Part shown: positions 1-9,008 of the stretch, piece by piece
How positions within the stretch are numbered: the first letter of the stretch is position 1
How the letters are laid out: each line of letters opens with the position of its first letter
Assembly: GCA_022508605.1 (NCBI GenBank)
Contig: JAFLUX010000011.1
Span: forward strand, 1 to 48,095
DNA: 48,095 bases
Source of the DNA: Bacteroidales bacterium
GTDB taxonomy: Bacteria > Bacteroidota > Bacteroidia > Bacteroidales > UBA932
Direction: 5' to 3'
Position numbers and translations under genes: made by a program
Notes under the pieces: generated by a model
What the model saw: only the letters and a program-made list of their open reading frames with translations
What the model was told of the DNA's origin: nothing
Databases searched by the model: none

Positions 1-497
1 GGAATGTCAGATGTTGTTATAATGCGGTTATCGCACTGCGAGAGGATATAGAACTCGTGGCCACGACCCTGTGGGCGCATATATCCTTTCAAGATGCTTA
101 TCGAACAGAGTCTGCAATATCGGACTTTCGTCGTATCAGAAGCGGGAGCGATCCGCTTGATTTCAACCGCTTCAATGAGGAGCACTACCGTTGCTTCAAT
201 TTCTTGAAGGATGCTGTAGCGAAAAGCAGTGCCAAGCATATCATTGTTGCGACGCATCATGTTCCGTCATTTGAGTTGATTGCATCGGAATACAGAGGGA
301 GTCCGCTCAATGGAGCGTTTGTCACAGAACTGGGTGGATATATTGCCGACAGTCCGATAGAATATTGGATTTACGGACACTCACACAGAAACATTGATTC
401 CATTATCGGAAGAACGAAGTGTGTCAGCAATCAGCTCGGATATGTGTTTCACAACGAGCATACCTCGTTTGATGGCTCGAAGTTCATAGAGATATAG
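1..497 (+). CDS. Metallophosphoesterase, C-terminal part (5' end outside window)
   Basis: The frame is open from base 3 to the stop at 495-497, so the N-terminus lies outside the window; a GTG at 57 is internal, because residues upstream of it continue the family pattern. What remains is the C-terminal half of a calcineurin-like phosphoesterase. It has the VATHHVPS segment (metal-ligand His after a hydrophobic strand) and the YGHSHRN segment (the GHxH metal motif). The N-terminal ligands (DxH, GD, GNHD) are not visible. The family hydrolyses phosphomonoesters or diesters using two metal ions; the substrate cannot be told here. Two 60-base lines that I counted give 45-47% GC against about 63% in nearby gpmI, which hints at a separate origin. 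It converges with the next gene. Confidence 0.8.
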   Translation, partial: NVRCCYNAVIALREDIELVATTLWAHISFQDAYRTESAISDFRRIRSGSDPLDFNRFNEEHYRCFNFLKDAVAKSSAKHIIVATHHVPSFELIASEYRGSPLNGAFVTELGGYIADSPIEYWIYGHSHRNIDSIIGRTKCVSNQLGYVFHNEHTSFDGSKFIEI

Positions 498-656
498 AGC
501 ATTTTATTCGATATGCTCCCCGGCGCCTGCCGTGACCCAGTCCCCGATGTCGGCAATGTGCCGGACCCGGTGCTGCCGTGGATTAGGAATCGGCAAGATA
601 CAGAAAAAGGGCCTGTCCGGAAACTCCGGGCAGGCTCCTTTCTGTGTTGCGCTTGT
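498..656. other. Intergenic region between convergent genes
   Basis: These 159 bases hold no supportable gene. Apart from the hairpin at 604-641 I see no recognisable element. A minus-strand open frame crosses it, but it is the out-of-frame shadow of the neighbouring phosphoesterase gene. Confidence 0.6.
604..641 (-). terminator. Hairpin terminator for the minus-strand phosphoesterase
   Basis: The arms GCCTGTCCGG (611-620) and CCGGGCAGGC (626-635) pair with one G-T wobble around a 5-base loop. On the minus strand the stem is followed by CCCTTTTTC, a U-tract directly after the stop codon of the gene at 657. The plus-strand side has a weaker CTCCTTTCT tail, so it may work in both directions. 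A very similar hairpin lies at 43134-43169. Confidence 0.75.
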
Positions 657-1793
657 CTAACGCAGCTTGAAGCGCTTTGAGCGGCGGGCTGAACTGCCGC
701 CGTAGAAGTCTACCGTGATGCCGCCGTCGTCCACCAGCATCTTGTATGAGCCGGCAGCGTATGCCATGCTGTAGCGCCGTATGCCGCTGCGGTACTCGTC
801 GAACAGGGCGATGTTCGCCTCCGTCGCCAGCTCCGGATTCTTTTTGAACAGCAGGGTGCCGTATGACTCGGCCCCGGATGCGCTTTCCTTGTAGTTCGCA
901 AGGGCTTCGTTCGACCACACGCTGCTCATCGTCATCTGGGTGATGCGTCCTCCGTCTCCGTACCAGTCGAGCAGCTCCGTGGTATGGGTGTGTCCGCAGA
1001 GCACTACCGCGTTGCGCTCCGCCATGAGCCTGCGCACATAGCGGCGCTCCTCCGAGCGGGAGTCCTTGCGGTTGCCGAGGAGGTACCACCAGTAGTATTT
1101 CGCATCGTCGAATGGAAATACGGGACTGTGTATCGCCACGAAGACATGCCTTGCGCCATCGGCTTCGCGCAGCAGCTTTTCTATCCTCGCCACGTCCGGC
1201 TTCGTGAAGTTTATGCCTATGTATGCGTCAGGCCCGCGGCGGAAGATGAAATCCGTGCCTGCGATTTCGGTGCCGAGTTCGCGCGAGAGCCGCGCGGGCA
1301 TGTAGTCGGCATAGGCCTTCGACACCACGGCGTCGTCGTTGCCGCGGAGGTCGTGGTTGCCCGCCACGGTAACGAACGGGAGGTCCGGGGCAAGGTCGGT
1401 CTTGAAAAGATTCATGGCGTCTTCAAGGAACCGGGTGTGCGTTGCCGCATCGGCCGTGTCGCCCTGAATCAGGTCTCCCGTCTGCAGGACGAATGCGGTG
1501 TCGTCGTCCACGAGGCAGGCCGCCCGCTTTACGAGTTCCTTGCAGCGTCCGTCCCACATCTGTCCGTTTCTGACGAACTCTTTGCGGTGCAGCGCCTCGC
1601 GCTGCGGATTGGGGTCGGTGTATCCCGCGTGGTACAGCTCCGGGTCGGCAGAATCGTAGTGCGTGTCTCCGAGGATGACCACGGAGTACCCGTCTCCGCC
1701 CCGCTCTGTCGCCATTGCTACAGTCTTGCGTCCCGGCAGCGCCAGACACATAATTCCGGCGGCGGAACGCCTGAAAAAATCTCTTCTGTCCAT
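657..1793 (-). CDS. Exported metallophosphoesterase with twin-arginine-like signal
   Basis: A 378-residue calcineurin-like phosphoesterase. It starts with [13 protein letters not shown] and a short hydrophobic run, which resembles a Tat signal (RR-x-FF), so export of a folded metalloprotein is likely. The metal motifs are in order: GDTH (D43, H45), GD (D107), GNHD (146-148), a lone His in AIHSP (H222) and CGHTH (H268, H270). The full dinuclear site is therefore present. The substrate is unknown; the family covers phosphomonoesters, diesters and nucleotides. The gene is alone in its unit: convergent with the window's first gene and divergent from gpmI. A TATCTTTA box ends only 7 bases before the ATG. 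Confidence 0.85.
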   Translation of the reverse strand: MDRRDFFRRSAAGIMCLALPGRKTVAMATERGGDGYSVVILGDTHYDSADPELYHAGYTDPNPQREALHRKEFVRNGQMWDGRCKELVKRAACLVDDDTAFVLQTGDLIQGDTADAATHTRFLEDAMNLFKTDLAPDLPFVTVAGNHDLRGNDDAVVSKAYADYMPARLSRELGTEIAGTDFIFRRGPDAYIGINFTKPDVARIEKLLREADGARHVFVAIHSPVFPFDDAKYYWWYLLGNRKDSRSEERRYVRRLMAERNAVVLCGHTHTTELLDWYGDGGRITQMTMSSVWSNEALANYKESASGAESYGTLLFKKNPELATEANIALFDEYRSGIRRYSMAYAAGSYKMLVDDGGITVDFYGGSSARRSKRFKLR

Positions 1794-1800
1794 AATGGTG

Positions 1801-1808
1801 TAAAGATA
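1801..1808 (-). promoter_or_regulatory. Bacteroidetes -7 promoter box (TATCTTTA)
   Basis: On the minus strand the sequence reads TATCTTTA, one base off the TAnnTTTG consensus. It ends 7 bases before the ATG at 1793. Transcription would start within a few bases of the start codon, giving almost no leader. Confidence 0.5.
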
Positions 1809-1821
1809 GCAAAAAAAGAAC

Positions 1822-1829
1822 TAAATTTG
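1822..1829 (+). promoter_or_regulatory. Bacteroidetes -7 promoter box (TAAATTTG) for gpmI
   Basis: TAAATTTG matches the TAnnTTTG consensus exactly. It sits 24 bases before the ATG at 1854 and 12 before the alternative ATG at 1842. No clear -33 TTTG is seen. The operon gpmI-manA-rnr probably starts here. Confidence 0.65.
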
Positions 1830-1853
1830 CAGATTGCAATAATGAAGATTACT

Positions 1854-3374
1854 ATGAACAAGAAAGTACTGCTTATGATTCTCGACGGTTGGGGCGAGGG
1901 ACGCCACGACCGCAGCAATGCCATTTATACCCAGGGGGCGCCTTTCATCGACAGTCTCAGGGCGAAATATCCCGTGGCGCATCTGCAGGCCTGCGGAGAG
2001 TATGTGGGCTTGCCCGACGGCCAGATGGGCAACAGCGAGGTGGGGCACATGAATCTCGGTGCCGGGCGTGTGGTGTATCAGGACCTCGTGAAAATAAACA
2101 TGGCCTGCCGCAAGCACTCCCTGATGGAGAACAAGGAAATCAAGGCAGCATACGAAAACGTGAAGCGCAGCGGCGGGAAGCTGCATTTCTTCGGCCTGTG
2201 CTCCCATGGCGGGGTGCATTCTTCCCTCGACCACCTGTATGAATTTCTCGCGGAGGCGAAGAAAGCCGGGCTGCCGGAGGTGTATGTGCATTGCTTCATG
2301 GACGGCCGCGACACCGACCCTCGCAGCGGCTACGGTTTCGTGAAGGAACTGGAGGAGAAGATGGCACAGACAACGGGCAGAATCGCCACGGTCTGCGGAC
2401 GCTTCTACGCAATGGACCGCGACAAGCGCTGGGAGAGGGTCAAAGAGGCATACGACATGCTTACCGAGGGCAAGGGAGCGCATTTTTCCAGCGCCCTCGA
2501 AGCCATACGCGCATCCTACGATGCGGATGTGACGGACGAATTCATAAAGCCTGCGGTGATATGCGAGGACGGCAAGCCAGTCGCCAAGGTCGAGGCCGGA
2601 GACACGGTAATCTTCTACAATTTCCGCAACGACCGCGCCCGCGAGCTCACGGATGTCTTGACGCAGAATGACAGGCCGCAGGAGGGCATGCACACCCTGC
2701 CCCTGTATTACTGCACCCTCACTCCTTACGATGCCTCTTTCAAAGGCCTTCATATCCTTTTCGACAAGGAGGAGGTCAGCGACACCCTCGGCGAGACCGT
2801 CTCCAAGGCCGGACTGCGCCAGCTCCGCATAGCCGAGACCGAGAAATACGCCCACGTGACCTTCTTCTTCAACGGCGGCCGTGAGACTCCGTTCGAGAAC
2901 GAAGACCGCATCCTGGTGAACTCTCCCAAGGTGGCGACCTACGACCTGCAGCCCGAGATGAGCGCCGTCGAGGTGACGGACCGCCTGTGCGAGGCCATAC
3001 GTTCTGAAAAAGAAGACCTCATAATACTCAACTACGCGAACGGGGACATGGTAGGGCATACCGGCGTGTACAAGGCCATCTGCAATGCCGTCGGCTGCAT
3101 AGACGGATGCGTGGAGACGGCTGTCACCTGCGCCCTGAACCACGGCTACGTGGTGCTGCTTACGGCAGACCACGGCAATGCGGACTATGCCGTCAACGAA
3201 GACGGTTCCCCAAATACGGCGCACTCCCTGAACACGGTGCAGTTCATCGTCATCGGGGCCGGGGACGAGGTGAAGGAGGTTCGCGACGGGGCGCTCTGCA
3301 ACGTGGCCCCCACCATACTCAAGCTGTTGGGCATACCCCAGCCTGAGTCCATGGACGCCGAACCACTTATTTAA
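1854..3374 (+). CDS. gpmI: 2,3-bisphosphoglycerate-independent phosphoglycerate mutase
   Basis: Interconverts 3- and 2-phosphoglycerate in cytosolic glycolysis and gluconeogenesis with two metal ions and a phosphoserine intermediate. The 506 residues match the family length. Visible motifs: DGWG (metal Asp11), [10 protein letters not shown] with nucleophile Ser61, [37 protein letters not shown], and the C-terminal [10 protein letters not shown] and LTADHGNAD metal motifs. I chose ATG 1854 ([14 protein letters not shown]), since family members begin this way; ATG 1842 would add four residues. The frame stays open 286 codons further upstream, but that DNA is antisense to the phosphoesterase gene. 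First gene of a run with manA and rnr. Confidence 0.97.
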   Translation: MNKKVLLMILDGWGEGRHDRSNAIYTQGAPFIDSLRAKYPVAHLQACGEYVGLPDGQMGNSEVGHMNLGAGRVVYQDLVKINMACRKHSLMENKEIKAAYENVKRSGGKLHFFGLCSHGGVHSSLDHLYEFLAEAKKAGLPEVYVHCFMDGRDTDPRSGYGFVKELEEKMAQTTGRIATVCGRFYAMDRDKRWERVKEAYDMLTEGKGAHFSSALEAIRASYDADVTDEFIKPAVICEDGKPVAKVEAGDTVIFYNFRNDRARELTDVLTQNDRPQEGMHTLPLYYCTLTPYDASFKGLHILFDKEEVSDTLGETVSKAGLRQLRIAETEKYAHVTFFFNGGRETPFENEDRILVNSPKVATYDLQPEMSAVEVTDRLCEAIRSEKEDLIILNYANGDMVGHTGVYKAICNAVGCIDGCVETAVTCALNHGYVVLLTADHGNADYAVNEDGSPNTAHSLNTVQFIVIGAGDEVKEVRDGALCNVAPTILKLLGIPQPESMDAEPLI

Positions 3375-3389
3375 GCTGAATCCGGAGAG

Positions 3390-4301
3390 GTGTACCGATT
3401 CGAGCCAATCTTGCGCCCCATGGTCTGGGGGTCGGAGTCGTGGGTGCTTTCGGGCTACCCCGATCGTCCCTCCGTCCTCTGCGACGGACCGCGCAGGGGC
3501 ATGACCCTGAATGAGCTTGTCTGCGTGGAGAAAGAGGCCCTGGTGGGGCGCGGCGTCTATGCCCGCTGCGGAAATGAGTTTCCACTACTGGTGAAACTGC
3601 TCGACGTGCGCATCCCCCTGAGCATACAGGTGCACCCGTCGGAGGAGTTCGCCATGGGCAGGGAAGGGCGGCACGGCAAGACGGAAATGTGGTATGTGCT
3701 CGATGCCGACGAAGGTGCCGAGCTGATATCGGGCTTCGCCGCTTCCATAGACGGCGACGAATTTGAAAGGAGGGTTTCGGACGGCAGCGTAGCCGACGTG
3801 GTGGCGCGTCACCGCATAGCGAAAGGCGATGTGTTCCATATCCCTCCCGGCAGGATACATGCTCTCCCCGGAGGCAGCCGGGTCGCTGAAATACAGCAGA
3901 CATCCGACACGACCTACCGCATTTGGGACTACGGGCGTCCCGGTCTGGACGGACGCCTTCGCCCGCTGCACACCGCACTCGCCAGGGAGGCCCTCGATTA
4001 TCGGGTGCTGGACTCGTACAGGACGCCGTACACCGAGGCAGCCGGGTCCGAGGTCCCTTTGGTGGACTGCGACTGCTTCACCACCTCACTGCTTGAGTTG
4101 GAGGCCCCGTTCAGGAAAAATCTCGAGACGCTGGACAGTTTCCTTGTCGTCCTTTGCCTCGAGGGCGAGGTCTCCGTGCGCAGCGGCGCTTCGGAAATGC
4201 CGCTCGGTGAGGGCGGGTGCATACTCGTTCCGGCCAGTGCCGCGGCAGTGGAGTTCAATCCCGGCCGGAGCGGCGTGAAGCTGCTTTTGAGCCATTTGTG
4301 A
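3390..4301 (+). CDS. manA: Mannose-6-phosphate isomerase, class I
   Basis: Zinc enzyme interconverting mannose 6-phosphate and fructose 6-phosphate in the cytosol. It feeds mannose into glycolysis or supplies GDP-mannose/fucose for surface glycans. The 303 residues fit the short Bacillus/Bacteroides type. Zinc ligands are visible as Q80-x-H82 (IQVHPSEE), E99 (GKTEMWYV) and H157 (IPPGRIHAL). The start is a GTG preceded by GGAGAG; there is no earlier in-frame start, because the gpmI stop is only 15 bases away. The close spacing to gpmI and rnr suggests one transcript. Confidence 0.93.
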   Translation: MYRFEPILRPMVWGSESWVLSGYPDRPSVLCDGPRRGMTLNELVCVEKEALVGRGVYARCGNEFPLLVKLLDVRIPLSIQVHPSEEFAMGREGRHGKTEMWYVLDADEGAELISGFAASIDGDEFERRVSDGSVADVVARHRIAKGDVFHIPPGRIHALPGGSRVAEIQQTSDTTYRIWDYGRPGLDGRLRPLHTALAREALDYRVLDSYRTPYTEAAGSEVPLVDCDCFTTSLLELEAPFRKNLETLDSFLVVLCLEGEVSVRSGASEMPLGEGGCILVPASAAAVEFNPGRSGVKLLLSHL

Positions 4302-4310
4302 CAAAATTGT

Positions 4311-6446
4311 ATGAAGAAAGAAAAGAAAATACGCCAGGAGCGCGGCAAAGGAAAGAAAGGCGGGCGCAGGATGCCCCCTCAGTACACCGGAAAGGTGCAG
4401 ATGACCCGTGACGGCTTTATATTCGTGATTGTCGGCGGAGAAGAGGAAGATATATATGTAAAGGCGGCCAAGACCCGCCATGCCCTGAACGGGGACGTGG
4501 TGCGGGTCGCCGTCACCCGCCCCGGGGGCAAGGGCTCCCGCCGGGAGGGCGAGGTGGTAGAGATACTGGAGCGCAGCAAGGCTCCTTTCGTGGGATACAT
4601 GCACTATGTGGGCGCCCAGGCATGGGTGCTCATGCAGAGCCGCTTCATGCCCTACGACATACAGGTCGATGCGGAGCAGGCCCGGGCCATGGGTGCGGAG
4701 CCTGGGATGAAGGTGGCGGCCGTGGTGGATGACTGGCCCCGCGCCGACTTCGGCCCCTCCGGGCATCTGACCGATGTGCTCGGCGTGCCGGGCGACAACG
4801 ACACCGAGATGCATGCCATTCTTGCGGAGTTCAATCTGCCTTACCGCTTCAGCAGCGAGGTCGAGAATGCCGCGGACAAGATTTCAGACGTCATCGGGGA
4901 CGAAGAACTCAAGGGACGCCGCGACTACCGCGACACCCTCACGTTCACGATAGACCCGGCGGATGCCAAGGACTTCGACGATGCCCTTTCGTTCCGCAGG
5001 CTGCAGAACGGCAACTACGAGGTGGGCGTGCACATAGCCGATGTGTCGTGGTACGTGCGTCCCGGCGGAGAAGTGGACCGTGAAGCTCGCGACAGGGGAA
5101 CCTCCGTATATCTTGTGGACCGCACCGTGCCCATGCTGCCGGAAAAACTGTGCAACAAACTGTGCTCCTTGCGGCAGGATGAGGAGAAACTCACTTTCTC
5201 CACCGTGTTCGAGATAGGGCCGAAAGGCGCCGTGAAGTCACGTTGGATAGGCCGCACCGTGATACGTTCGGACGCCCGCCTCGCATACGAACAGGCCCAG
5301 GAGGTGATAGACAATCCTCCGGCTCCGGAGAACAGGACGCCTCTTGAAGACGCCATCCTTACGCTGAACTCCCTTGCCGGTGTGCTGAGGGCCGCACGCT
5401 TCCGCGCCGGGGCCGTCAACTTCGACCGTCCGGAAATGAAGGTGGAGGTGGATGCCGCCGGAAAACCCCTGCGCGTGTATCAGAAAATAGCGCGCGAGGC
5501 CAACAATCTGATAGAGGAGTTCATGCTGCTTTCCAACCGCACGGTGGCCGAGTTCGTGGCCACTGGCGGCAAGATGAACGGTGTGCCGTTCAAGAATGCC
5601 AAGACTTTCGTGTACCGCATCCACGGAGAGCCGAATTACGAAAAACTGGAAAGCCTGCGCGGATTCGCCTCAAACTTCGGCTACAAGATGGAGGAAGCCG
5701 GAAGCGGCAAGGCTGCTGCCGCCGCCCTCCGCGAACTGCTTGCCTCGGCGAAAGGCAAGGCGGAGTATGAGGCCTTTGAGAATATAGCCCTGCGCTGCAT
5801 GGCAAAGGCCGTGTACAGTACGGACAACATAGGGCACTACGGGCTTGCATTCAAGTTTTACACGCATTTCACCTCTCCTATACGCCGCTACCCCGACCTC
5901 CTCGTGCACCGCCTGCTGTTCAGCTACCTGGGCGGCGGCGCTTCGGCCGAAAAGGGACATCTGGAGAAAGAGTGCGAATATGCCACGCAGCGCGAGATGG
6001 TGGCGGCCGACGCCGAACGCACGAGCATCAAATACAAGCTCGTGGAATTTATGCAGGACAAGGTCGGTCAGGAGTTCGACGGCGCCGTGTCCGGGCTTAC
6101 CGAATGGGGGCTGTATGTGGAGCTTGACGACACGCACATCGAGGGCATGGTGCCGCTGCGCGAGATTGCCTCTGATTTCTACGAGTTCGACGCCTCCCGC
6201 TACAAGGTCGTGGGACGCCGCACCCGCAAGGAATTCCGTCTCGGCGACAGGGTGCGCATACGTGTCAAGAATGCCAATCTCGAGGCGCGGCTGCTTGACT
6301 ACGAACTGATTGAGGAAGACGGGGCCGCAGAGCCATCCTCGCTGGATGCTGACAAGACGCACTCCGAACCCTCGGGACGCAAAGGCTCCCGCCGCAATGG
6401 CGCATCGGCCGGGCGCAAACCGCGTCGCGCTGCAGCCAAGAAATAG
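4311..6446 (+). CDS. rnr: Ribonuclease R (3'-5' exoribonuclease)
   Basis: A 711-residue RNase II/R family enzyme that degrades structured RNA processively from the 3' end. Order: basic N-terminal tail (1-25, rich in K/R/G), cold-shock-type OB region around 25-160, the RNB catalytic domain starting near 205 with DPADAKDFDDA (215-225, magnesium-binding aspartates), an S1 domain around 615-690, and a basic C-terminal tail ending KPRRAAAKK. Both basic tails are typical of RNase R and separate it from RNase II. The gene starts 9 bases after manA and converges with rsgA 11 bases beyond its stop. Confidence 0.96.
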   Translation: MKKEKKIRQERGKGKKGGRRMPPQYTGKVQMTRDGFIFVIVGGEEEDIYVKAAKTRHALNGDVVRVAVTRPGGKGSRREGEVVEILERSKAPFVGYMHYVGAQAWVLMQSRFMPYDIQVDAEQARAMGAEPGMKVAAVVDDWPRADFGPSGHLTDVLGVPGDNDTEMHAILAEFNLPYRFSSEVENAADKISDVIGDEELKGRRDYRDTLTFTIDPADAKDFDDALSFRRLQNGNYEVGVHIADVSWYVRPGGEVDREARDRGTSVYLVDRTVPMLPEKLCNKLCSLRQDEEKLTFSTVFEIGPKGAVKSRWIGRTVIRSDARLAYEQAQEVIDNPPAPENRTPLEDAILTLNSLAGVLRAARFRAGAVNFDRPEMKVEVDAAGKPLRVYQKIAREANNLIEEFMLLSNRTVAEFVATGGKMNGVPFKNAKTFVYRIHGEPNYEKLESLRGFASNFGYKMEEAGSGKAAAAALRELLASAKGKAEYEAFENIALRCMAKAVYSTDNIGHYGLAFKFYTHFTSPIRRYPDLLVHRLLFSYLGGGASAEKGHLEKECEYATQREMVAADAERTSIKYKLVEFMQDKVGQEFDGAVSGLTEWGLYVELDDTHIEGMVPLREIASDFYEFDASRYKVVGRRTRKEFRLGDRVRIRVKNANLEARLLDYELIEEDGAAEPSSLDADKTHSEPSGRKGSRRNGASAGRKPRRAAAKK

Positions 6447-6457
6447 AGAGCCAGGGA

Positions 6458-7399
6458 TTAGAGCCGGAATTTGCTGTCGTCCTCCAGCATGCCGAGATAG
6501 GAGTTGTAGCGTTCGGCGCTCACGATTCCTTCGTCTACGGCGGCCTTTACGGCGCATCCCGGCTCGTGCGTGTGCGTGCACGGGGAAAAGCGGCATCCGT
6601 CCGAAATCCTGAGCATTTCGGGAAAATATTTGTAGATTTCCTCTTTTTCTAAGTCCACCAGGCCGAATCCGCGCAGGCCGGGGGTGTCGATTATGAAGCC
6701 TCCGCAGGACAGGGGGTACATTTCGTACAGGGATGTCGTGTGGCGGCCCTGCAGATGGGCGCTGCTTATGCTTCCTGTCTTCGGATTCAGCGAAGGGTCG
6801 AGCGCCTTTATGACGGAGGACTTGCCCACGCCGGACCAGCCGCTTGCAATGCTGGTCTTGCCCTTGCACAGCTGCCGAAGGGCATCTATGCCCTCTCCCG
6901 AAAGCGCCGAGGTCTCCAGCACCTCATATCCGGCATCGCGGTATATCCGGCAGAAATTTTCGACTTGCTCAGGGGCTATGTCCCTGTGTATGTCGGCTTT
7001 GTTCAGGACTATCACCGCCCGCACCCCGTATACCTCGCAAGTCACGAGCAGCCTGTCGAGAAAGGGGAGTTTCACCTCCGGGAAAAAGAGGGTGGCGACT
7101 ATCAGGGCCTGGTCTACGTTGGCCGCTATCACATGGGACTGTCTGGAAAGATTGGTGCTTTTGCGTATGATGTAGTTGCTGCGGGGCAGGATTTCCTTGA
7201 TGACGGCGGGGTGGAGTTCATCCGCAGTCCCGTTTTCCATGCTGCACAGCACCCTGTCGCCTACGGCCACCGGATTCGTGGAGCCGGAGCGCTCCAGTCT
7301 CGTCCTTCCCCTCAGTATTGCGGGGAAAGGCTCCCAGAGCGGCAGCGCGCTCAACATGTAGTGGCTGCCGGCATTCTTGACTACGGTGGCTTCCGTCAT
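6458..7399 (-). CDS. rsgA: Ribosome small subunit biogenesis GTPase RsgA
   Basis: Circularly permuted GTPase that binds the 30S subunit and drives late maturation. The permuted order is visible: N-terminal OB fold, then NKAD (G4, 133-136), then the P-loop GWSGVGKSS (187-195), then DTPG (G3, 238-241). A C-terminal zinc site follows, with C269, C274, H276 and C282 in the CRFSPCTHTHEPGC region. The length of 313 residues is normal. Its ATG overlaps the stop of the upstream polyprenyl synthase as ATGA (7396-7399), so translation is probably coupled. Confidence 0.96.
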   Translation of the reverse strand: MTEATVVKNAGSHYMLSALPLWEPFPAILRGRTRLERSGSTNPVAVGDRVLCSMENGTADELHPAVIKEILPRSNYIIRKSTNLSRQSHVIAANVDQALIVATLFFPEVKLPFLDRLLVTCEVYGVRAVIVLNKADIHRDIAPEQVENFCRIYRDAGYEVLETSALSGEGIDALRQLCKGKTSIASGWSGVGKSSVIKALDPSLNPKTGSISSAHLQGRHTTSLYEMYPLSCGGFIIDTPGLRGFGLVDLEKEEIYKYFPEMLRISDGCRFSPCTHTHEPGCAVKAAVDEGIVSAERYNSYLGMLEDDSKFRL

Positions 7400-8307
7400 C
7401 TTACGCGCCCGACAAGTTTTTCGGCAAAATCCTCGAGCGGGGAACAGTCCGCATTTATCGAGTCGAGCGCGGAGCGTGCGGAACCGGAATACCGCACAAT
7501 CTCCGCCAACGCATCGGAGGGCACCCCGAGACTGTCGTACTGCCGTTTCACCTCCGCCACGTCCTTCGCCCTGAATGCTTCGGTGAAGGCGGCCGCGCCG
7601 GAATTTTTTTCGAGCGCCCTTATGGTGAGCCAGCTTTTCTTTCCGTTGATGATGTCTCCTCCTATGGGCTTTCCGAACACCTGCTGGTCGCCGTATGCGT
7701 CTAAATAGTCATCGGCAATCTGGAACGCTATTCCGAGGTCGTAGCCGTAGCGCCAGAGGGCGTCGCAGTCTTCCTGCGAGGCTCCGGCTATCAGTCCGCC
7801 TGTCTTGGCGGCGCAGGCCAGCAGTACGGCCGTTTTCAGCCCTATCATGTCGTGGTATTCCCGCATGGAGATGAAATCCGCATTCTCAAATTCCATGTCG
7901 AGCTGCTGCCCCTCGCACACCTTGCCGGCGGTGTCTGAAAACAAATCCACCACCTGCATGCGGCACTGTTCGGGGGCCTTGACTATTCGCTTGTATGCCT
8001 CGATGAGCATCACGTCCCCGCTCAGTATGGCAGCGTCCTCTCCCCAGCGTTTCCACACCGTGCTCTTGCCCCTCCTGAGCGGCGAGCGGTCCATTATGTC
8101 GTCGTGTATCAGCGTGAACGAATGGAAAATCTCAAGGGCCGCCGCAACGTCCTCCAGTCCCGGACAGGGCTTTTCCCTGAACAGTCCGTAGGAGAGCAGG
8201 CACAGCCGAGGGCGTATGCGCTTGCCGCCTATCCCTATCATATACCTCAGCGGGTCGTACAACCCGGCCGGAGAGTCCGGAAACCGGAAATAACTGTCAT
8301 CGAACAT
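7396..8307 (-). CDS. Polyprenyl (geranylgeranyl-type) diphosphate synthase
   Basis: Trans-prenyltransferase that condenses isopentenyl diphosphate with allylic diphosphates in the isoprenoid pathway (quinone side chains, lipid carriers). The 303 residues carry GGKRIRP (27-33), the first Asp-rich motif DDIMD (69-73) and the second, DDYLD (199-203). The first motif is DDxxD without the two-residue insertion of the bacterial farnesyl synthase IspA, so a geranylgeranyl or longer product is more likely; this is inference. I chose ATG 8307, not 8340, because a TATATTTG promoter box (8314-8321) lies between them. Confidence 0.9.
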   Translation of the reverse strand: MFDDSYFRFPDSPAGLYDPLRYMIGIGGKRIRPRLCLLSYGLFREKPCPGLEDVAAALEIFHSFTLIHDDIMDRSPLRRGKSTVWKRWGEDAAILSGDVMLIEAYKRIVKAPEQCRMQVVDLFSDTAGKVCEGQQLDMEFENADFISMREYHDMIGLKTAVLLACAAKTGGLIAGASQEDCDALWRYGYDLGIAFQIADDYLDAYGDQQVFGKPIGGDIINGKKSWLTIRALEKNSGAAAFTEAFRAKDVAEVKRQYDSLGVPSDALAEIVRYSGSARSALDSINADCSPLEDFAEKLVGRVR

Positions 8308-8313
8308 ACACTG

Positions 8314-8321
8314 CAAATATA
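8314..8321 (-). promoter_or_regulatory. Bacteroidetes -7 promoter box (TATATTTG) for the polyprenyl synthase
   Basis: On the minus strand an exact TATATTTG ends 6 bases before the ATG at 8307. With transcription starting a few bases past the box, the leader would be only about 0-4 bases. It pairs with the divergent box at 8358-8365. Confidence 0.7.
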
Positions 8322-8357
8322 AGAAGTTATTTCCAAACAACTTCTAAGGATTAATGC

Positions 8358-8365
8358 TATATTTG
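8358..8365 (+). promoter_or_regulatory. Bacteroidetes -7 promoter box (TATATTTG) for rdgB
   Basis: An exact TATATTTG followed by CATC and then the rdgB ATG at 8370. The 4-base spacer makes a leaderless mRNA likely. Confidence 0.7.
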
Positions 8366-8369
8366 CATC

Positions 8370-8996
8370 ATGAACTTGGTGTTTGCTACTGCCAACAAAG
8401 GCAAGCTCAGGGAGGCAGGGGAAATCCTGGACGGAATCGTGAAACTCGTGACCCCTCCCGAGCTCGGAATATTCGAAGAACTGCCGGAAACGGCGATGAC
8501 GCTGGAGGAAAATTCGCTGCAAAAGGCCGAAAGGCTGAGGACGCTGTGCGGCCTCGACTGCTTCGCCGACGACACCGGACTGGAAGTCGACGCCTTGGGC
8601 GGCGCCCCCGGTGCGCATGCTGCCAGATATGCCTGCGACGTGGCTCTCAGGGACGGTCTTCCCATGCCTGCCGACCACGATTTCGAGGCCAATATAGATA
8701 CTCTCCTGAACGAGCTCGGCAAGCATCCCGGAGCACCGCGTACAGCCCGTTTCCGCAGCGTCGTGACCCTTCTGTACGGCCAGCGCACACTCCAGTTCGA
8801 AGGCATTCTCGAAGGCCGCATAGCGTTCGGACGCAGCGGCGGCGGAGGCTTCGGCTACGATCCTGTGTTCATTGCGGACGAATATCCAGGATGTAGTCTC
8901 GCGGAGCTTCCGGAAGAAGTGAAGAACGCCATTTCGCACCGGGGCAAGGCCCTTCGGGCGATGGCACGATGGTTGAAAAACAACAGCCGTCTCTAA
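8370..8996 (+). CDS. rdgB: Non-canonical purine NTP pyrophosphatase (RdgB/HAM1)
   Basis: Hydrolyses dITP, XTP and related deaminated purine nucleotides to the monophosphates, keeping them out of DNA and RNA. The 208 residues show the family features: FATANKGKL at the N-terminus (phosphate and metal binding), FADDTGLEVDALGGAPG with catalytic Asp68, the glycine-rich GGGGFGYDPVF, and SHRGKALRAM near the C-terminus. The start is fixed by the promoter box just before it. The ctp-type protease gene follows after 12 bases. Confidence 0.95.
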   Translation: MNLVFATANKGKLREAGEILDGIVKLVTPPELGIFEELPETAMTLEENSLQKAERLRTLCGLDCFADDTGLEVDALGGAPGAHAARYACDVALRDGLPMPADHDFEANIDTLLNELGKHPGAPRTARFRSVVTLLYGQRTLQFEGILEGRIAFGRSGGGGFGYDPVFIADEYPGCSLAELPEEVKNAISHRGKALRAMARWLKNNSRL

Positions 8997-9008
8997 CACA
9001 GCGGAATT

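Noticed and set aside
984..1853. 286-codon in-frame N-terminal extension of gpmI
   Set aside because: It is antisense to the phosphoesterase gene, whose motifs are clear, and a promoter box lies at 1822-1829 inside it. The gpmI family starts at [14 protein letters not shown].
1821..3224. 467-codon minus-strand open frame across gpmI
   Set aside because: It lies opposite a well-supported gene, has no recognisable motif and has the His/Val-rich composition typical of GC-rich antisense frames.
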